NCBI RefSeq assembly: GCF_024347635.1
Contig: NZ_AP025510.1
Span: forward strand, 62,001-126,000
Length of the DNA: 64,000 bases
Reading direction: 5' to 3'
Source of the DNA: Vibrio tasmaniensis
Lineage (GTDB): Bacteria > Pseudomonadota > Gammaproteobacteria > Enterobacterales > Vibrionaceae
Positions within the stretch are counted from its first letter, which is position 1; each line of letters begins with the position of its first letter. The translations under genes and the position numbers were made by a program. Of this stretch, positions 41,857-50,729 are shown in pieces. The notes under the pieces are model-generated. The model worked only from the letters and a program-made list of their open reading frames with translations, did no database searches and was not told the origin of the DNA.

Positions 41857-42453
41857 CTATTTGAGAGCATGGCCACATTTGTCGGCGTGGAAAACTTTTA
41901 GATACTGTTGGTAGTAGTCATCAATGAGCTTGGCAGGTTCGCTTTCACCTAAAGATTTGAGCAATTCAATGCCCACTTCGCAAGTGCACAAATGGCCACT
42001 GTCTTGATTGCGGCGCAAGGTGTAAGAGGATTCGCTGGTGATGTCGAGGTGAACTTGTGGGACAGCTTGTAACCACGAGCTCTTGTTAAGCATCTTCTTC
42101 GCTTCTTGCCATGTGCCATCCAAGATAATGAATAGCGGTTTTCGACTCATGGGTTGGGTCATCACTGCTTGCTGACACTCAATACTCTTGTCACTTGGGA
42201 ATAAAAGAAATGGTTGTCGTGTTTCATCTTCAAGCAGTGCCACTAGCTCTGCTTGTGGTGTTTTCCTTTGCCATACCAAGGACTGACACTGCTCAAGGGA
42301 TTGCTGAAGCAACTTTCCGGTGTTGGTGTCTCGTGACAGCTCATTCTCATGAGTTAATAGTACAAGATCGGTTTGGCTTTCGACCGTCGGTATGAGATGA
42401 CAAACGCACTGGTGAGTGAAGCCACAACCATGGCAAGCTTTTTGGTTACTCAT
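41857..42453 (-). CDS. DTW-domain tRNA-uridine aminocarboxypropyltransferase (TapT/YfiP family)
   Basis: 198-aa DTW-domain protein. The family transfers the 3-amino-3-carboxypropyl group of SAM to a tRNA uridine to make acp3U. Seen: N-terminal zinc-type cysteines 7, 10, 16 and 18 (CHGCGFTHQCVC), the HENELSRDTNTGKLL segment around residues 35-49, and the DTW motif as Asp112-Gly-Thr-Trp115. The usual tRNA target in E. coli is U47; whether it is the same here is inference. It starts two bases after the stop of the upstream lipoprotein gene, so both are in one operon. Confidence 0.87.
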   Translation of the reverse strand: MSNQKACHGCGFTHQCVCHLIPTVESQTDLVLLTHENELSRDTNTGKLLQQSLEQCQSLVWQRKTPQAELVALLEDETRQPFLLFPSDKSIECQQAVMTQPMSRKPLFIILDGTWQEAKKMLNKSSWLQAVPQVHLDITSESSYTLRRNQDSGHLCTCEVGIELLKSLGESEPAKLIDDYYQQYLKVFHADKCGHALK

Positions 42454-42455
42454 GT

Positions 42456-44000
42456 TTACAGCTTCACTCCACTTTGTGCGGGTGAGATACCATCAGCAAA
42501 CAAAACCACATCGCTGATATCAGCATCATTTGCAATTGGAGCAACACTTGGGTTTAGCGGGTAGCTGACACCAGAGTAGGACAATGTGTGTTTCGCAGGT
42601 GTTGCACCGCCGCCGCTGACATTGAAGATCAGATCCTGCCAGCCGTGGTTTTGCGATTTACCTAAGCGTATGTCGCCCTTAACCAGTGTCACTCGGCTAT
42701 TGAAGCGCCAGTTATCTTGATGGTTTTCGAAAATTAGCAGGGTACAGCCACCAGAACCACACCAATCGAGCTGGGCGAACAGCTCTTCTTTGCCGTCGCC
42801 GTTGAGGTCGTAAGTTAACCAGCGGTATTTGGTGTCGTCAGGTGAGCTGTTGTTGATCTTAAAATACTCGCGGATCGCTTGGTCGACTTTTGGATCAAGT
42901 TGATCACTGGAGTTGACCTGCTTAGCGGTTAGATCAACGTTAGCGGGGGTGTTTGCTTGCGCTTGCGCACTCTTAGCTTCGAATAGCACCAGACCGCCAT
43001 TGGCAATCGGATATACCACGTTGCCCACTTTCTCTTTCTCAGCGACGAGCTTTCCTTTATCGAGCGTGAAGATGCGCTCAGAGATCAAATACTGTTGCTG
43101 GTGGCGAGTCATAACCACTTGTACCTGATTTTGGTTCAGTTGCTGCCAGAAGCCCTGTTCAACAATAGAAGGGTCTCCATTGCTGTAAGAGTATGTCGTA
43201 ATGGCGCTGTGGTCATCGTTGAGCTCAAGGTTGATAGAGAATCCAGTGTTCTGCGTTGAGATCGCGAAGTAGAGCCCACTCCAGTCCAGCGTTGAGTCTT
43301 GGTTAGAGACTGTCGCACAGCCATTATAGTTACTGTCATTGAGGTTAAGCTTGGCATGCCATCCATAGATAGAATCACTCATGCCGTCGCTACAACTCTC
43401 TTTGGTAAGGTTGAGTTTGCCTTGCGCTGCTTTACCTTCTAATTGGTAATCACGACTGCTTGGTGTGGTGCGGCTTGATTCAATATCGAGGTTCTGTGGC
43501 TGTTCGCCCATCTTGGTGTATTTCAGCTGATCTTTATCGAAGGTTGCTGACCAGAAGGGTTCATTACCGAATACTCGTGTTGAACGCAGTGGTTGGTCAC
43601 AACGATTAGGGTTTTCTGCGGTTAGGATATTCACTTGATCAACCACGAAGCGTGCGGTGAAATCGGCATTGTATCCCGTTTGGCTCGGCACGGTGAGATG
43701 GCCGATAAGCTCGCCGTATAAGGCTTGATAAGGTCTAGTAGTCAGCCCTTGTGCTTCTAGCGCTAACTCTGGTGATAAATCTAACCAGTATTGTTGTTGG
43801 CTGCCGCAAGGCGTGAAAGTTCTACTTTCATGACCAACCACAACTTGACCACGCATGATGAAGGTTTGCGGTTGAATGCTCAGTGGTTCATCTAGGGTTG
43901 CTGGTGGTAATTCAGGTTGTTGTGGCGTATCTGGCGCCGATACACAGCCTTGTAAAGCGAATGCGACTAGCCATGTCATTGGGTTTTTCATTACCTTCAT
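42456..44000 (-). CDS. Large lipoprotein with COG3650-type domain
   Basis: 514 aa from the ATG at 44000, chosen because GAGGAAG lies nine bases upstream and the signal peptide MKVMKNPMTWLVAFALQGC ends in a lipobox (LQGC). Residues about 60-270 resemble the COG3650/NlpE-like module, with the VFGNEPFWS segment and several cysteines; residues about 380-490 look like an uncharacterised repeat-in-beta domain (RWLTYDLNGDGKEELFAQLDWCGSGGCT) seen in exported proteins. Lipid-anchored, probably outer membrane. Function unknown. Operon with the DTW gene, divergent from the EVE gene 39 bases away. Confidence 0.75.
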   Translation of the reverse strand: MKVMKNPMTWLVAFALQGCVSAPDTPQQPELPPATLDEPLSIQPQTFIMRGQVVVGHESRTFTPCGSQQQYWLDLSPELALEAQGLTTRPYQALYGELIGHLTVPSQTGYNADFTARFVVDQVNILTAENPNRCDQPLRSTRVFGNEPFWSATFDKDQLKYTKMGEQPQNLDIESSRTTPSSRDYQLEGKAAQGKLNLTKESCSDGMSDSIYGWHAKLNLNDSNYNGCATVSNQDSTLDWSGLYFAISTQNTGFSINLELNDDHSAITTYSYSNGDPSIVEQGFWQQLNQNQVQVVMTRHQQQYLISERIFTLDKGKLVAEKEKVGNVVYPIANGGLVLFEAKSAQAQANTPANVDLTAKQVNSSDQLDPKVDQAIREYFKINNSSPDDTKYRWLTYDLNGDGKEELFAQLDWCGSGGCTLLIFENHQDNWRFNSRVTLVKGDIRLGKSQNHGWQDLIFNVSGGGATPAKHTLSYSGVSYPLNPSVAPIANDADISDVVLFADGISPAQSGVKL

Positions 44001-44039
44001 GTTATATCTTCCTCGGAGCAACCGTTAATTGGATTTATT

Positions 44040-44507
44040 ATGGCATATTGGTTATTTAAAACAGAACCCGACACCTTCTCTATTCAGACTCTTAGAGTGC
44101 AAAAAACCTCTTGTTGGGAGGGTGTACGCAACTATCAGGCTCGAAACATGATGCGTGATGACGTCAAGCTTGGCGATCTGGTGATGATATACCATTCATC
44201 ATGCAAAAAAGTTGGCGTAGCAGGGATCGCAAAGGTAACCAGAGAAGCCTACCCAGACCATTTTCAATTCGATCCCGAGAGTGATTACTACGATGCCAAG
44301 TCTTCACCCGATAATCCGCGCTGGATTATGGTGGATGTCGAGTTTGTGCGAGTGACTGAGCGCTTGATCCCTCTGGCGACGCTTAAAGTTATGCCTGAGC
44401 TCGCCGAAATGCCTCTGGTTAAACGAGGCAACCGCTTATCCATCATGCCTGTTACTGAACAGGAGTGGCAGGCGATCTTAGGAAAAGAAGTACTCGGCTC
44501 TCGTTAG
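44040..44507 (+). CDS. EVE-domain protein
   Basis: 155 aa, essentially one EVE domain: MAYWLFKTEPDTFSI, CWEGVRNYQARNMMR, and the PRWIMVDVEF strand are typical. EVE domains are PUA-like and read modified bases in DNA or RNA; bacterial single-domain members have no settled role. Preceded by a short divergent region and followed by a terminator. Confidence 0.9.
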   Translation: MAYWLFKTEPDTFSIQTLRVQKTSCWEGVRNYQARNMMRDDVKLGDLVMIYHSSCKKVGVAGIAKVTREAYPDHFQFDPESDYYDAKSSPDNPRWIMVDVEFVRVTERLIPLATLKVMPELAEMPLVKRGNRLSIMPVTEQEWQAILGKEVLGSR

Positions 44508-44536
44508 CGTTAGAGGAAGCTTTTAGCGTAAGGTTC

Positions 44537-44563
44537 AAAAAAGGCAGCCACTGGCTGCCATTT
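44537..44563. terminator. Bidirectional terminator between the EVE gene and yigL
   Basis: GGCAGCC/GGCTGCC stem with a 3-4 base loop, A6 on one side and ATTTTATTTATTT on the other, between convergent genes. Confidence 0.75.
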
Positions 44564-44599
44564 TATTTATTTAGATCTCTTCGACGAGACAAGACAAGA

Positions 44600-45427
44600 T
44601 TATAGCAGGTGCTTTTCTAGGTAGTGAGCAACGGCGTCGTCTGCGTTGCTGCCAATTACTTCATTGTGTGGCAAAGCTTTGAGGACTTTCTCATGCGATG
44701 TACCCATCACTAAGCCTTTTCCAGCCATTGAAAGGAGTTCGACATCGTTCATGCCATCACCAAAGGCAATACAGTTCTCAAGTTCTAGGTCTATAGATTG
44801 TGCAACGGCTTGTAGCGCATCACCCTTAGACACTTCAGCGGCCATCACTTCTAAACACCAAGGTGTTGAGAAGGCGATATTCAGTTTGTCACCAAACTGC
44901 TCGTTCAATTTATCTTCGAACGGAACAAGGTGTTCATGTTCTTGATTTGGGTGAGTACAGAAGATTTTAGCAATGCCTTCGGTCGGCGCATTGTCGACGT
45001 CATACAGTCGGTATGTAAAACCAGTTTGATCGTGGAAATTCTTCATGGTTTCGTCTTCACGGTTTAGCAACCATTCATCGTTCATGTAGATATGAATAAA
45101 GATCTCAGGGTCTTGTTTGAGAACATCAACTACGCTTTGTACAAGATCCACTGGCAGGTTTTTGGCATACATCTGGTTGTCGTCTTGATCATGCACACGC
45201 GCGCCGTTCGAGGTGATCATGTAAGCGGGGATGCCTGTCTGTTTACGAATGCCTGCAACATCAACATGGTGTCGGCCAGTAGCGAAGACAAAGGTATAAC
45301 CTTGTCCATGTAACTTCGTGAGTGTCTGCTTAGTAAAGTCGCTGAGCTGATGGTTTGGCGCTAACAGCGTACCATCTAAATCGGAGGCAACAATTTTCAC
45401 GGAATCTTTTAGTGCAGGAATAGTCAT
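44600..45427 (-). CDS. yigL: Cof-type HAD phosphatase YigL
   Basis: 275 aa. Motif I ASDLDGTLL with Asp16 and Asp18, FATGRHH motif II, and C-terminal FGDGMNDVELL motif IV, with the large C2B cap of the Cof subfamily between. The E. coli homologue dephosphorylates pyridoxal 5'-phosphate and sugar phosphates. The neighbours pldB and rhtB match the E. coli yigL-pldB-rhtB group. Confidence 0.92.
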   Translation of the reverse strand: MTIPALKDSVKIVASDLDGTLLAPNHQLSDFTKQTLTKLHGQGYTFVFATGRHHVDVAGIRKQTGIPAYMITSNGARVHDQDDNQMYAKNLPVDLVQSVVDVLKQDPEIFIHIYMNDEWLLNREDETMKNFHDQTGFTYRLYDVDNAPTEGIAKIFCTHPNQEHEHLVPFEDKLNEQFGDKLNIAFSTPWCLEVMAAEVSKGDALQAVAQSIDLELENCIAFGDGMNDVELLSMAGKGLVMGTSHEKVLKALPHNEVIGSNADDAVAHYLEKHLL

Positions 45428-45613
45428 TTAACCCTCATTGCAAAATGCTTAACTAAAATCGACACTAGCCAACGCTAGCATTCTCTTTAACTACAATATC
45501 TTTACTTGGAAATTGTATGCCAAATTTGCGTAAGAAAAGAGGGCAAAGCTTGCTTACTTCTCTTCCTCTTTAGCACCTCAATTCTTAAAGGCTTGTCTTT
45601 TTAATCGTCCTCG

Positions 45614-46594
45614 TTAAGCAAAGAATTGATTGATAGCATCCAGTGTCTGATTGCGATATTTATCTTGCTCAAACAGCACCTCATGTCGAGAGCCCTCAAT
45701 CACCTTAAACTGGCAATCAGAGTTGGTTTTTTTCAGCTTATTGATGAACTTCATTTGAGCATCGTTACTGACAATTTTTTCTTCCCCAGCTTGAATTAAT
45801 AGCAGAGGGATCTTGATTTGACGAGTTTGTTGTATCGCCTGCTTGGCTGCCATTAACCCTTGCCATACCCAGCGAGTACTTGGTCCGCCAACCTGCAAAG
45901 AAGGGGAACCGTCATATAAGCAACGGAACCACTGATAACGCACCTTGCTGTGGCTTAGTAAGTTATTTTCGAAGGGCTTCGAGTAGTACGCCTGTTGCCC
46001 GGGTGCATAAGTCGGCTTGGCATAGAAAGCGGTGAGTGCTTGCCCAACAAGCATTGCGATAGGCTTGAAGTACCATTCAGTATTGATCCCAAACATCGGA
46101 GCGCACAGAGTGACTTTGTCAAACGGGTGGTTGGGATGAGTTTGCAAGTAGCGAGTGGCGATTGTACTGCCCATCGAATGTGCGAGCAGGTAGCGATTGG
46201 AATACTTGCTAAGATCAAAACTGGCAATAATGTCAGACATATCTGATACGTAATCATCAAACTCGTGAATGTGACCAATGTCAGAGTCTGTTACCATACG
46301 TTCCGACTGACCTTGACCTTGGTGGTCAAATGAATAAACGTCATAACCTTGCTGATAGAAATCATAAAAGAGCTCTTGGTATTTTAAGCAGCACTCGATG
46401 CGACCATTTGAAATAACAATAGCTTTGGTGTGTGTCGGAGAAGTTAAGCTACACCAGTACAATCTTTTTTTACCAGATGATGTAACATAACCATCCTTTC
46501 GTTGTTGCCAAAGGGTGGAGATCGGGTGTTTAATCGCTTGCTCGAACTCAGGTTCTTGCGTGTATGAAAACAGGGTGGGACTGTGGTTTTCCAT
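45614..46594 (-). CDS. pldB: Lysophospholipase L2 PldB
   Basis: 326-aa alpha/beta hydrolase. Nucleophile Ser140 in AHSMGST, oxyanion-side sequence SNGRIE, DHQGQGQSER, and catalytic His in EGSRHEVLFE near the C-terminus. Hydrolyses lysophospholipids at the inner membrane. No signal peptide. Divergent from rhtB with an 81-base gap. Confidence 0.92.
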   Translation of the reverse strand: MENHSPTLFSYTQEPEFEQAIKHPISTLWQQRKDGYVTSSGKKRLYWCSLTSPTHTKAIVISNGRIECCLKYQELFYDFYQQGYDVYSFDHQGQGQSERMVTDSDIGHIHEFDDYVSDMSDIIASFDLSKYSNRYLLAHSMGSTIATRYLQTHPNHPFDKVTLCAPMFGINTEWYFKPIAMLVGQALTAFYAKPTYAPGQQAYYSKPFENNLLSHSKVRYQWFRCLYDGSPSLQVGGPSTRWVWQGLMAAKQAIQQTRQIKIPLLLIQAGEEKIVSNDAQMKFINKLKKTNSDCQFKVIEGSRHEVLFEQDKYRNQTLDAINQFFA

Positions 46595-46675
46595 GGGAAA
46601 TTACCTGAACTGATGCATGTGAGAGCGTCATCGCTACTAATGTTGTTAGATTAAAGAACTAGTAAGGAAATGCAA

Positions 46676-47293
46676 ATGGATACTCATGTTTGGCTTGCTT
46701 ATGTCGTCACGGCGATTTTGTTTAGTTTGGCACCGGGCTCAGGTACCGTTAACTCAATCAGCAATGGGCTCAGCTATGGCACCAAGAAGTCACTTGCGTC
46801 GATCGTAGGCTTACAGCTCGGTCTTGCATTTCATATTATGCTGGTGGGAGCGGGTATTGGTGCACTAGTGGCAAAATCCGCCTTGGCATTTACCATCATC
46901 AAATGGGTGGGCGTGGTTTATCTTCTATGGTTAGGCATTCAAAAGTGGCGTGATAAGTCTAGCTTGGTGGCTTCAGAAGAAAAATCAACGCTATCGAGTG
47001 GCAAGCTGCTCAGAAATGCAGTGCTTATCAATTTGACTAACCCAAAATCTATCGTGTTCTTAGTTGCTCTGTTTCCGCAATTTATCGATCCGACACAACC
47101 GCAAGCACCGCAGTTGTTGGTGCTCGGAGTGACCACTGTATTTATTGATAGCGTGGTTATGTTGGGTTACACCTCATTAGCTTCACAAATGGGACGTTTT
47201 ATTCGCTCAGATCGCATAATGGGTAAGATAAATAAAATATTTGGTGGTATGTTCATGGGCTGCGGCGCTTTGCTGGCTGCTGCCAAAGCTTAA
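46676..47293 (+). CDS. rhtB: RhtB-family homoserine/homoserine lactone exporter
   Basis: 205 aa, about six transmembrane segments, LysE/RhtB family. SLAPGSGTVN near the N-terminus, the NLTNPKSIVFLVALFPQF segment and the C-terminal NKIFGGMFMGCGALLA match E. coli RhtB closely. I use the ATG at 46676, which has AAGGA at correct spacing; the ATG at 46670 is too close to it. Exports homoserine and possibly its lactone; substrate here is by homology. Confidence 0.9.
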   Translation: MDTHVWLAYVVTAILFSLAPGSGTVNSISNGLSYGTKKSLASIVGLQLGLAFHIMLVGAGIGALVAKSALAFTIIKWVGVVYLLWLGIQKWRDKSSLVASEEKSTLSSGKLLRNAVLINLTNPKSIVFLVALFPQFIDPTQPQAPQLLVLGVTTVFIDSVVMLGYTSLASQMGRFIRSDRIMGKINKIFGGMFMGCGALLAAAKA

Positions 47294-47338
47294 TGAAAGT
47301 AACAGAGTTATAGTTAAATTAATTAGAGTTATCAATAA

Positions 47339-48559
47339 ATGACCGCTACGTACGTTGCTCGACAACCTATCTTAAACCGTAACAAGAACACGCTTGGTTA
47401 TGAGCTGCTGTTTCGTGACGGTGATAGGAATGCCTACCCCGCGCATATTGAGTCTAACCGAGCAACGTATCGCCTGATCGTTGAAAACTTCTTGTCAGTT
47501 GGGCTTAACCCTTCGATCCCATCTTCACGCTGCTTTATTAATTTTCCGTATCAAAGCTTGATTCGTCGTCTTCCAATGAGCTTACCGAAAGATAAGGTCG
47601 TAGTTGAGATTCTTGAAACCTGCCAACCGACCGATGAGCTATTAGAGGTAATCAAAGAGCTTTATCAAGCAGGGTATATGATTGCCCTAGATGACTTTAC
47701 TTCGACACCTGAGTGGGAACGTTTCCTTCAATATACGCATATTGTTAAGCTTGATATCATGCAGATGGGGTTGGATTCGGCGTGTGAGTTAGTCAAAAAG
47801 CACGAAGGGAAGAAGTATAGTTTTCTTGCTGAGCGGGTTGAAACGGAACAAGAGTTCCAACAAGCGAAAGAAGCAGGGTTTAAGTTTTTCCAAGGCTATT
47901 TCTTTAGTAAGCCCGAAATTATAAAGACTAAGTATATTAGCCCAGAGCAAGTGATAGCGATGGAGCTATTCCAAGAGGTCTGTAAGCCGGATGTCGACTT
48001 CCAACGTGTTGAAAGCATCGTCGCGAAAGATATTGCCTTATCCTATAAGCTTCTGCGCTTTGTGAACACTATGTCACCCCGCCTTGAGGTCACCATCTCT
48101 TCATTTCGTCAGGCCTTGGTTTATTTAGGGCAAGAGAAATTGAAAATGTTTGTCTCGCTAGCAGTAGCGTCTTATGTCTCTGATAAAAAGCCCAAAGAGC
48201 TGTATGGCCTGTCTTTGCAACGTGCGCAGTTTTGCCAACGGATGTCTCGTTACCAAGTATTTAAAGGGCATACTGAACAAGCCTTTATGATTGGTTTGTT
48301 CTCATTACTTGATGCGTTGCTCGATCTGTCGTTAGAGAACTTAATTGAACAATTACCGTTATGCGCAAGTATCAAGGTTGCTTTGCTTCGAAGAGAGGGG
48401 CCATACGGCACCCTACTGGCACTTGAAGAAAGTTTTGAACATGCAGATTGGCAACAAATTGATGAGCATTGCGCTGATCTAGGACTTAATGTCGAGCAAG
48501 TAAAAACAGAGCTTACCGAAGCGCGACGGTGGAGCCATATTGTTACCAACAAACTCTGA
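47339..48559 (+). CDS. EAL-HDOD signalling protein
   Basis: 406 aa. EAL domain about 1-200 with YELLFR in the EAL position, INFP, EILET, ALDDF, VKLD, AERVET and QGYFF, so the metal and substrate residues look mostly retained. HDOD domain about 205-390 (FVNTMSPRLEVTISSFRQALVYLG). This is the YuxH/CdgJ-type architecture; in V. cholerae CdgJ is a c-di-GMP phosphodiesterase affecting motility. Third c-di-GMP-related gene in the window. Starts 45 bases after rhtB. Confidence 0.9.
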   Translation: MTATYVARQPILNRNKNTLGYELLFRDGDRNAYPAHIESNRATYRLIVENFLSVGLNPSIPSSRCFINFPYQSLIRRLPMSLPKDKVVVEILETCQPTDELLEVIKELYQAGYMIALDDFTSTPEWERFLQYTHIVKLDIMQMGLDSACELVKKHEGKKYSFLAERVETEQEFQQAKEAGFKFFQGYFFSKPEIIKTKYISPEQVIAMELFQEVCKPDVDFQRVESIVAKDIALSYKLLRFVNTMSPRLEVTISSFRQALVYLGQEKLKMFVSLAVASYVSDKKPKELYGLSLQRAQFCQRMSRYQVFKGHTEQAFMIGLFSLLDALLDLSLENLIEQLPLCASIKVALLRREGPYGTLLALEESFEHADWQQIDEHCADLGLNVEQVKTELTEARRWSHIVTNKL

Positions 48560-48586
48560 TATTCTTCGTTAAACTTTTATGACAAT

Positions 48587-48617
48587 GAAAACGCACGCCT
48601 TGACGTGCGTTTTTTTA
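48587..48617 (+). terminator. Terminator after the EAL-HDOD gene
   Basis: AACGCACG/CGTGCGTT stem with a CCTTGA loop and T7 tail; separates the EAL-HDOD gene from the ars operon. Confidence 0.85.
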
Positions 48618-48621
48618 CAAC

Positions 48622-48655
48622 TAATATATATGCATATCCATATATGAGTATGTAG
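48622..48655. promoter_or_regulatory. Candidate ArsR operator and arsR promoter region
   Basis: Overlapping inverted AT-rich repeats (ATATATATGCATAT and CCATATATGAGTAT) occupy the 40 bases before the arsR ATG. Their form, ATATG-rich imperfect dyads directly upstream of the regulator gene, is like known ArsR/SmtB operators. Exact bounds are uncertain. Confidence 0.5.
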
Positions 48656-48657
48656 TT

Positions 48658-48999
48658 ATGCTTCCTCACCAATTTTTTAAATTACTGTCTGATGAAACGC
48701 GAGTGCGTTGCTTAATGTTGATTGTGCGCCAAGAGTGCCTATCTGTTGGTGAGTTGACTCAGGCATTACAAGAAAGTCAGCCAAAGATTTCCCGTCATCT
48801 TGCGCAGTTGCGTTCAAACGGAATTTTAACTGACGTTCGCCAAGGGCAGTGGGTGTTCTACCGTCTGTCACAAGATTTACCGGGTTGGATGCTAAAGTTA
48901 ATTGATGACCTTATCGCATCGAACTGTTTGAAAACTGAATACCAACAGGATATTGAGCGCCTAGAAGCCATGACTTCACGCCCTCAATGTTGCGTTTAA
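48658..48999 (+). CDS. arsR: ArsR-family metalloregulator of the arsJ operon
   Basis: 113-aa winged-helix repressor. HTH region about residues 30-65 (LSVGELTQALQESQPKISRHLAQLR). Cysteines at 18 and 27, one near 89, and a vicinal pair Cys111-Cys112 at the C-terminus are candidate As(III) ligands; the classical ELCVCDL box is replaced by ECLSVGEL, so the sensing site differs from E. coli ArsR. First gene of arsR-GAPDH-phosphatase-arsJ; expected to be released from the operator by arsenic (inference). Confidence 0.88.
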   Translation: MLPHQFFKLLSDETRVRCLMLIVRQECLSVGELTQALQESQPKISRHLAQLRSNGILTDVRQGQWVFYRLSQDLPGWMLKLIDDLIASNCLKTEYQQDIERLEAMTSRPQCCV

Positions 49000-49100
49000 A
49001 TACATTTAAATTTATTGCCAAAATCGTTGAGATTGCAGTTAGGCATAGACAACAACGCTGCGGCTTCAGATATGAAGGCAATTAACTGAGAGAAAAGAGT

Positions 49101-50102
49101 ATGACAGTCAAAGTAGGTATTAATGGTTTTGGCCGTATCGGCCGTCTAGCACTTCGCGCAGCATTCGATTGGGCTGAGCTAGAGTTTGTTCAAATTAACG
49201 ATGTAGCAGGCGATACAGCAACACTGGCGCACCTTCTTGAGTTCGATTCGGTTCAAGGTCGCTGGAACCACGAAGTCACGGTTGAAGGCGATGAGATGAT
49301 CATCAATGGTCAACGCATTAGAACTACGCAAGAGCGCGATATTGATGCTGTTGATTGGTCTGGTTGCGATGTTGTTCTTGAAGCGACCGGTGTTCACCGT
49401 AAAACCTCTTTCCTTAATAAATACCTAGAGCAAGGCGTGAAGCGTGTTGTGGTATCGGCACCAGTAAAAGAAGAAGGCATTGCAAACATCGTAGTTGGTG
49501 TGAATGACGCTATCTTCGATCCAGCAGTACATAAAATCGTAACCGCAGCATCTTGTACAACTAACTGTCTCGCGCCAGTGGTTAAAGTGATTAACGAGAA
49601 GTTGGGTATCGAAAACGCAGCCTTTACCACTATTCACGATCTCACCAATACGCAAACTATTCTTGATGCGCCCCATAAAGACTTACGCCGTGCACGAGCA
49701 TGTGGCATGAGCCTTATCCCGACAACAACGGGCAGTGCAAAAGCGATTGTTGAGATTTTCCCGGAGCTTGAAAATCGTATTAATGGCCATGCGGTTCGTG
49801 TACCACTAGCGAACGCTTCTCTGACCGACATCATCTTCGAAGTGAAGCAAGACACCACAGCTGAAGAAGTCAACGCGATGCTGAAAGAAGCGTCTGAGAA
49901 TGAATTGAAAGGCATTCTTGGCTTTGAAGAGCGTCCCCTGGTTTCTATCGATTACAAAGGCGATCAACGCTCAACGATCGTAGATGCGCTATCAACCATG
50001 CTAGTCGGTAAGCGCATGGTTAAGATCTACGCTTGGTACGACAACGAGATGGGCTACGCAACACGTACTGCTGAGTTAGTTCGCACCGTTGGTCTGGCTT
50101 AA
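49101..50102 (+). CDS. ArsJ-associated glyceraldehyde-3-phosphate dehydrogenase
   Basis: 333-aa GAPDH. NAD-binding [10 protein letters not shown] at 6-15, catalytic Cys152 in ASCTTNC and His179. The segment after the histidine reads HDLTNTQ where housekeeping GAPDH has HSYTNDQ, a hallmark I associate with the ars-linked paralogs. With arsenate it makes unstable 1-arseno-3-phosphoglycerate, which ArsJ exports; together they give arsenate resistance without reduction. Start ATG has GAGAGAAAAGAG upstream. Confidence 0.93.
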   Translation: MTVKVGINGFGRIGRLALRAAFDWAELEFVQINDVAGDTATLAHLLEFDSVQGRWNHEVTVEGDEMIINGQRIRTTQERDIDAVDWSGCDVVLEATGVHRKTSFLNKYLEQGVKRVVVSAPVKEEGIANIVVGVNDAIFDPAVHKIVTAASCTTNCLAPVVKVINEKLGIENAAFTTIHDLTNTQTILDAPHKDLRRARACGMSLIPTTTGSAKAIVEIFPELENRINGHAVRVPLANASLTDIIFEVKQDTTAEEVNAMLKEASENELKGILGFEERPLVSIDYKGDQRSTIVDALSTMLVGKRMVKIYAWYDNEMGYATRTAELVRTVGLA

Positions 50103-50125
50103 TTTACAAGATTTTTAAGAGATAG

Positions 50126-50632
50126 ATGATGACAAACTCTCAAGTACACCCAACATGGCAACTAGATCTAGAAACTGGTGCGTTAGTGCTTACTCCGTGC
50201 CCAGGCACTAAAGGCGCTGATCTCGATGCATCGTTAACGCAACTGAAAGCACAAGGCGTTGAAGCTATCGTGACAGCACTTGATGACCATGAGCTTGCAA
50301 GCAAAGACGTTGCGGCACTTGGTGAGAAGACACGTGCGCTAGGCATGCAGTGGTTCCAAATCGAAATCGAAGACGATTGTGCACCGGGTACCGATTTTGC
50401 TGCGAAATGGCAAGCGGTGAGCCCTGTGCTACACCAAATTGTGGATAACGGCGGTAAGGTAGCGATGCATTGCATGGGCGGTTCTGGCCGCACTGGTTTA
50501 CTGGCTGCACACCTGTTGTTAGAGAAGAGCTGGGACATGAACAAGATTGTTCAAGAGGTGCAGGCACTGCGTCCGGGCGCATTTACTAAGCCCATTCAGG
50601 TTGAATACATTAATGGCGTAGCGAACAGCTAA
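50126..50632 (+). CDS. Dual-specificity/tyrosine-type phosphatase within the ars operon
   Basis: 168 aa (or 167 from the second ATG at 50129, which has better spacing to AAGAG). The cysteine-phosphatase loop HCMGGSGRTG is intact: His115, nucleophile Cys116, x5, Arg122, followed by Thr. A possible general acid lies in EIEDDCAPG (Asp84/Asp85). It resembles the CDKN3-like dual-specificity group. It is 23 bases after the GAPDH gene and ahead of arsJ. Its substrate is unknown; a role in arsenate handling is suggested only by position. Confidence 0.82.
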   Translation: MMTNSQVHPTWQLDLETGALVLTPCPGTKGADLDASLTQLKAQGVEAIVTALDDHELASKDVAALGEKTRALGMQWFQIEIEDDCAPGTDFAAKWQAVSPVLHQIVDNGGKVAMHCMGGSGRTGLLAAHLLLEKSWDMNKIVQEVQALRPGAFTKPIQVEYINGVANS

Positions 50633-50653
50633 TAAACCATTGTTGTTATACAA

Positions 50654-50706
50654 GGGGCTTTTGGTATCTGGAGTGTTGAACTTATCATGATCCAAAAGCT
50701 CTTTTT
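50654..50706 (+). terminator. Candidate attenuator between the phosphatase gene and arsJ
   Basis: GGGCTTTTGG at 50655-50664 pairs with CCAAAAGCTC at 50692-50701 (one G-U), followed by T5. Loop about 27 bases. It ends 24 bases before the arsJ start, inside the operon, and could lower or regulate arsJ expression. Confidence 0.55.
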
Positions 50707-50729
50707 GTTTAGATTGCAGAGATAGCGTT

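Noticed and set aside
50140..50544. 134-aa frame antisense to the ars-operon phosphatase
   Set aside because: Ser/Pro-rich shadow frame; the + strand protein has a complete phosphatase loop and a Shine-Dalgarno.
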